From Mantis religiosa (Eukaryota; Arthropoda; Insecta; Mantodea; Mantidae), in assembly GCA_030765055.1 (NCBI GenBank), contig CM060947.1, forward strand, positions 219,053,271 to 219,117,270: DNA of 64,000 nucleotides, written 5' to 3'. Under the pieces are notes generated by a model, which did no database searches, was not told the DNA's origin, and worked only from the letters and a program-made list of their open reading frames with translations. The translations under genes were made by a program, and so were the position numbers. Shown here piece by piece: positions 59,781-64,000 of this stretch. Every line of letters begins with the position of its first letter. Within the stretch, counting starts at the first letter, position 1.

Positions 59781-60504
59781 TTAAGGCAAGGCTACACTGA
59801 AAAGTCCAACTTTTATAATAATAAACCTATCATTATGAAAATTTAGTCCCATAATTAAAGTATCATTTTAAACTTTCCTGCAAATCTTTATATTGCTATA
59901 CCAAATAGTTCATTAATTAATAATTATTTTTTGTGAAAATAGTGTAAAAATTAAATATGTCCTACGCGTCAAAAAATGAGAGCTTTTAAGTTCAATCTTT
60001 GTTTTTGGCTAGTACAGAGCAATTTTAAATGACTCGCATTTTTATTTTTTGGAATACTATTGTAGAGTTTGTTCTAAAATATTTTCTTCGTGTTAGCTCT
60101 CAAAATTTTGAAAATATTAACTTATTTTATTACTTAACACAATATAATTATCAAAACATGAGCATTAACAACAAAGGGGAATGTGAAGTTCCTTATTTAC
60201 ATATTATGGACCTATCCTGGAAGTTTCACCAAGTTAAATGGAAAACTTTGACTCGTGAGGCATTTTATATACTGAAATGTGTTAGAAAAAAGTTTTTCAG
60301 AAAATGAATTTTTAAGTCATGATTGTTACTTTTAACGATTGTTAAAGGTCTCTTTAAACTGTTATGTGATGACCTAAAATGGTGCAAATGATAAAAATAA
60401 CATGTCATCTATTACTACAAACACTAAGCTACCAAAAATGCCAAGAAAGAAAATTCCATGATTTTCAACATTTTCGGCGAATTTTCAGTGTAGCCTTGCC
60501 TTAA
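59781..60504. mobile_element. TTAA-flanked inverted-repeat element, 716 bp
   Basis: The left end reads TTAAGGCAAGGCTACACTGA, AAA from 59781. The right end TTTTCAGTGTAGCCTTGCCT, TAA is its exact complement, ending at 60504. TTAA at both outer edges fits a piggyBac-type target duplication, with inverted repeats of about 19 bases starting GGCAAGG. Inside is AT-rich sequence with one 92-codon frame (60029-60307) that I do not recognise and no transposase motif. It is therefore a non-autonomous element; the superfamily is inferred only from the TTAA. Confidence 0.85.
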
Positions 60505-61055
60505 AGACAAACTTTCGTGCAGTTGATTGTCGATTGTTTCACCAGAAATTAGCGAAGTATTCTAGCTCATATGCCGTGAAATGAAAGGAATATTAACTTT
60601 GCCTGCTCTGACCGTACAAGATGCTGGCAGTGTATGTACACCCTGAGAAATTTTGCTGCGTACCTACCCCAGTATGTGTTAGGTGATAAACAAAGTAACA
60701 TTTACAGAGTTAATACAATATATTACCGCCCTTTCTTATAACTATTGTATTCCGCCCACATTGCGACATCAAGCTTTTGTACAAATACATGAAAATGAAA
60801 TGTCGAATAAATCCCAAACCTATTTAAATTCAGTATCTTCAGAAGATCAGACTGCTTTTCAAATCACCCAGAATTAATCTTTACATTTTAACTTTTTGCT
60901 ACTTTCAATATTTTCAAAAATGGCTAAAGATTTTGATTAAAATTAAATCTATAAAAGAAGCTCATATGAAAAATAAAACACGTGTGTTGAATTTACTGTG
61001 AATATCTTGTGAAATCCTCTTCTTTCGGAAACCATTTTTGTATAATTTTGTATTC
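60505..61055. other. Gene-free stretch
   Basis: Nothing recognisable between the TTAA element and the next SINE. Confidence 0.5.
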
Positions 61056-61059
61056 CTGT

Positions 61060-61325
61060 TAAACGACAGGCGATAAAAGAGTTTGGATGGTTGGTTACCA
61101 ACACTTCCCACATAGCAACCTGGGCCTTCGGGGTAATTTCGCCCCACCACGTGATGACCGGACCCATTTCTCAGGTGGTGCATAGGGGATACTTCACATG
61201 TGCCAGACAGAAATGAAGGCATGGATAGGGCCGACTTAAAATCGCTGCCCCAGAGCCGGGAATCGAACTTTGGACCTTTAGCACGAGAGCCGAGAACGAA
61301 ACTACGGCGCTACCCCGCCGCCCTC
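61060..61325 (-). repeat. tRNA-derived SINE, minus, single copy here
   Basis: Read on the minus strand: GGCGGGGTAGCGCCGTAGTT (A-box region), AAAGTTCGATTCCCGGC (B box), then a GC-richer body with GGCATGTGAAG-type sequence down to about 61065. There is no second copy in the window. Confidence 0.7.
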
Positions 61326-62160
61326 GATAAAAATAGGCTGTGGATAAAAATTATAAATCTGTTCCATAAAATCTAATTAAATACAACTTAATATATTTCA
61401 GACGTCTATTTTGTGTCATACCACACTTTTAGATAACCCTGTTTTTGGAAGCCAACATACCGCTACCCGCTTAGAAATATTTGATTTCGTTTCATTATTC
61501 CTTTGATTTTTACGATTCCCTTTTCTTTTTGTAACGTTTAAGGTTAATAAGAACCAGATTGAAGGCTCTTGTAAGAATAGTTCATAGTCATGCAAATGTA
61601 ACAAAGGCTGTTTGTAGAATAAGCTGCAACAATTCATTCCGTGTAGAGTTGATTAAACATTTGACACTACTCAGAAAGAAGCTTGTGATAGCAAGTTTTT
61701 TTTATCTCTTGTACACAATCAGAAAGGGAAAGTTGCGAAGATGAAGCTACTGATTATCCTGTTGCAGAGGATCCTGTTCCATACCAGCCTTAATTCCTAC
61801 TTCCTATTTCAGTTTCTTTTTTCTCGTACCCAAGGTGTCAAGTTGAGCCTTTTCTTGATTACGTGGAGGTAAGCTGTTAGCTAAAGAAACCTGAGCTCTG
61901 GCGTCTTTTCTGTCATCGGGTTTACTAGGCTCGCCTTTTTCAACAAAATATTATGGTTTTCTTTGTGAGACACTCAAAGTAAAAGCAACCAAAATATGTG
62001 TTTTTAGTCTATAAAGTTTATGCACGGCTTTATATTCCTCAGTGTTATGTTGATGCATATTCTTATTGTGTTAAAGATTGTATATTTATTGTGAAAATAG
62101 CGGGGATAGCACTACTTACGGTTTTGAATATAAAATTTAATATGTTTTAATAATTCTTTT
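61326..62160. other. Gene-free AT-rich stretch
   Basis: Only short frames without motifs. A T run at 62156-62170 marks the edge of the next SINE. Confidence 0.5.
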
Positions 62161-62162
62161 TT

Positions 62163-62428
62163 TTTTTTTATTTGTTCCATTTATACCCCGCCTTTAACTA
62201 CAATGGTCATATCGGCGGCTGTTCTCCTTTGGAACACGTTGAAGGTGTCAACTCGTAGACGTTCGGTTTTAATCATTAGATCACACTCTCATTCATACTT
62301 CCAGACTCTGGGGAAGATGAGGAATTATCTTGGTCGGAGAAAAATCCCCATCCCCACCGCCGGGAATCGAATCCGGGACCCCTAGCACGGCAGGCAGGTG
62401 CTCTACCGACTGAGCTACGGGGCCAGCC
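62163..62428 (-). repeat. Family C tRNA-derived SINE, minus
   Basis: This is the cleanest copy of the family. The minus strand begins GGCTGGCCCCGTAGCTCAGT, has CGGATTCGATTCCCGGCGG as B box, and ends at the plus-strand T run near 62163, which is the A tail. The tRNA-like part closely resembles a real tRNA body. Confidence 0.9.
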
Positions 62429-62535
62429 TTAATAATTCTTATCCATGAAAAAACAGCAAATCACACTTATAGATGAATATAGTGGGAGGGGGACAATTGA
62501 TGTTTGCACTTATTATCATAATGCTCTAAAGGATA

Positions 62536-62755
62536 CCCTGGCTTTATCTTTAGCAGAAACCTCTCAGATAAAGCATTGATTATTCTCGAAAGAGTGAGAG
62601 GGGTACTAGTGAGCTTCTCGGCCGTGTGCTAAGCACCAATGAACGCATTGCTTCAGCCAGTAGAATGCGCAGGAATCACATATGACATGCTATGTCCACG
62701 TGGAGTAATCAGTGCGTTATCTGAGGGGTTTCTATTAACAAAGATAAAGCCAGGG
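62536..62755. mobile_element. Short inverted-repeat element, 220 bp
   Basis: The left end CCCTGGCTTTATCTTTAGCA continues GAAACCTCTCAGATAA...TGATTA. The right end is its near complement (TAATCAGTGCGTTATCTGAG, then GGGTTTCTATTAACAAAGAT, AAAGCCAGGG). Repeats are about 50 bases with small gaps. No clear target duplication was seen. No coding sequence fits inside. It is MITE-like. Confidence 0.8.
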
Positions 62756-62889
62756 CAACCAGTTGAGTAACGCGATAATACCCGACTTTTCTGTTCACTC
62801 TTGCATAAGCTATTCTTGGAAATGCTTATTATTTTATATAAAATTAACCTTAATAAATATTTGTAGAAATTTGCTTATTACTTATATCG

Positions 62890-63157
62890 TCTGTGGCCCG
62901 CATTCGGGAGGTCCGGGTTCGATTTCCATTTTCCCGGGTCACCAGGCGAATGCTGGGTAGGTTAATCACGCCATCCGAATTTCTTGTCCCTCCATTTCAT
63001 CTCCAGTATCATTTCATATCATCTCTCATCTGGTGGTCTCTTTCAGGTTAGATGTGTTGAGGGGTGTCTCGACGTTGCATGGCAAGATGATATGCTCTTA
63101 GTAACATTTTCTCCTTCGGTACGACGGTGCCCAGTCTCGAAACTCTATCTGGTGGGA
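62890..63157 (+). repeat. Family D SINE, left part, split by an insertion
   Basis: CGGGTTCGATTTCCATTTTC (B-box region) is followed by the family D body: CATTTCATATCATCTCTCAT, CTGGTGGTCTCTTTCAGGTT, TCGACGTTGCATGGCA. The match breaks after GGTGGGA at 63157 and resumes at 63873. Confidence 0.8.
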
Positions 63158-63872
63158 TAAAAAATAATAAAAAAACCTAAAAATAAATTCTGCATATCTA
63201 ATAGTCCGGTGTTTAGAATCTATACTAGGCCTTATTATGTAAACTTCATTTTTAACTTTATTAATTTTTAAATCAAATTACGAAAACAATTTACAAATTT
63301 TGCAGATATACCTCAAGGAACTAACTAAACCTATAGATTACTGGATTCCAGTAACCTTACAATTCTACTCATTTAATCTGTCTAAAAGTCTTTCTTCTAC
63401 TTTACGTTTACACCAACAATATAAATCAAATCCTACTACAGCTTTAGTTGCTATAACAAACTGCGAAATATAGTTTCCTAAAAGTTTAAAACTTCCTCTT
63501 CTGCAACTAGGTATCCAAAGCTTCCTCCTACAGGTATCCATCTCCTAAAGCGACTGGCATCAGTAGATGGAACTGCTTCGTCAATTCCAGACATTCAGAT
63601 TGTCATCTGTCCTCTTCTGCATAATCAGTTGTGTCCGTCTGCTCTGATGCTCTTCATATATCTCCTCTGACTCTCCTGGGTTTCTCCTTTCTATGGTTTC
63701 TGTTCTTTTCGATATCCATAACTGGTGTCTTATACTTATCGGTTGTGCGTCTTAAATTAGGTCTTCTAGTCTGGTAATTTGTATCCTCAATTTCTCTTGG
63801 TCCTATTTCCCTCCGACGATTCCTTAAATAATATTCTTTTCTCTCAGATTGAAAAATTGAAATTCAATAGGC
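63158..63872. mobile_element. Insertion of unknown type inside a family D SINE
   Basis: A 715-bp insert is flanked by TGGGA (63153-63157 and 63873-63877), a possible 5-bp target duplication. It starts with an A-rich stretch (AAAAATAATAAAAAAACC). The minus strand has a basic protein-like reading (PREIEDTNYQTRRPNLRRTT, then KNRNHRKEKPRRVRG, about 63820-63660) without a family I can name. It may be a truncated retroelement. Confidence 0.5.
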
Positions 63873-64000
63873 TGGGACGCCAGCAGTGCTAGCATGGCGA
63901 GGAGTTTTCAGCTGGTAAATAGCTGCGACACTGCCCTCTGTATTTATGTGACTCCTTGGATCGGCCACCATCTGTCTCCTCTCCCCTCATCCTTTCTCCC
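63873..64000 (+). repeat. Family D SINE, right part, running off the window
   Basis: GACACTGCCCTCTGTATTTA and GACTCCTTGGATCGGCCACC match the downstream part of the copy at 50565-51015 and of the minus copies. The element continues beyond the window end. Confidence 0.75.

Noticed and set aside
1..64000. CRISPR array, bacterial operon, riboswitch or prophage
   Set aside because: The repeats are eukaryotic transposable elements; no array of regular short repeats with unique spacers and no bacterial gene is present.

Overview
The window looks like intergenic DNA from a large, repeat-rich insect genome. The base composition is AT-rich. It carries several mariner/IS630-type transposase relics, Penelope-like and Gypsy retroelement pieces, many tRNA-derived SINEs and a short run of the insect telomere repeat TTAGG. 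A polyneopteran insect (cockroach, cricket or locust type) is a guess from this repeat style, not a demonstrated identification. I found no host protein-coding gene, rRNA gene, intact tRNA gene, operon or CRISPR array that I can defend. Nearly all open frames are short chance frames or lie inside repeats.

Layout. 0-13 kb: a decayed IS630-like transposase, a Penelope-like GIY-YIG fragment, a GT microsatellite, a facing pair of tRNA-like repeats (family A), a GC-rich repeat (family F), a LINE ORF2 tail split by a tRNA-derived insertion, a long family D SINE, and more family A copies including a tandem duplication. 13-23 kb: a mariner copy with both inverted repeats, a GA microsatellite, a solo LTR with its own promoter and heat-shock-element motifs, and three more transposase relics, one of them with both ends and TA target duplications. 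23-42 kb: scattered SINEs (families B, C, D, E, G), two transposase relics, a second solo LTR related to the first, and a locally repeated A-B-A-B block. 42-52 kb: a long perfect-style hairpin, families C and F, a Penelope-type palindrome inserted into the catalytic motif of an IS630-like transposase, the TTAGG run, a family D SINE and an internally deleted mariner. 52-64 kb: a CA/CCC minisatellite, three tandem 525-bp units, a small palindromic MITE, a gag-less Gypsy element with both LTRs, a TTAA-flanked inverted-repeat element, more SINEs, a 220-bp inverted-repeat element, and a family D SINE split by a 715-bp insertion.

No genes here work together. The interest lies in nested insertions whose target duplications can be read directly, in non-autonomous elements with clear ends, and in two related solo LTRs that both carry a heat-shock-element motif. 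Family letters A-G are local labels for this window only.
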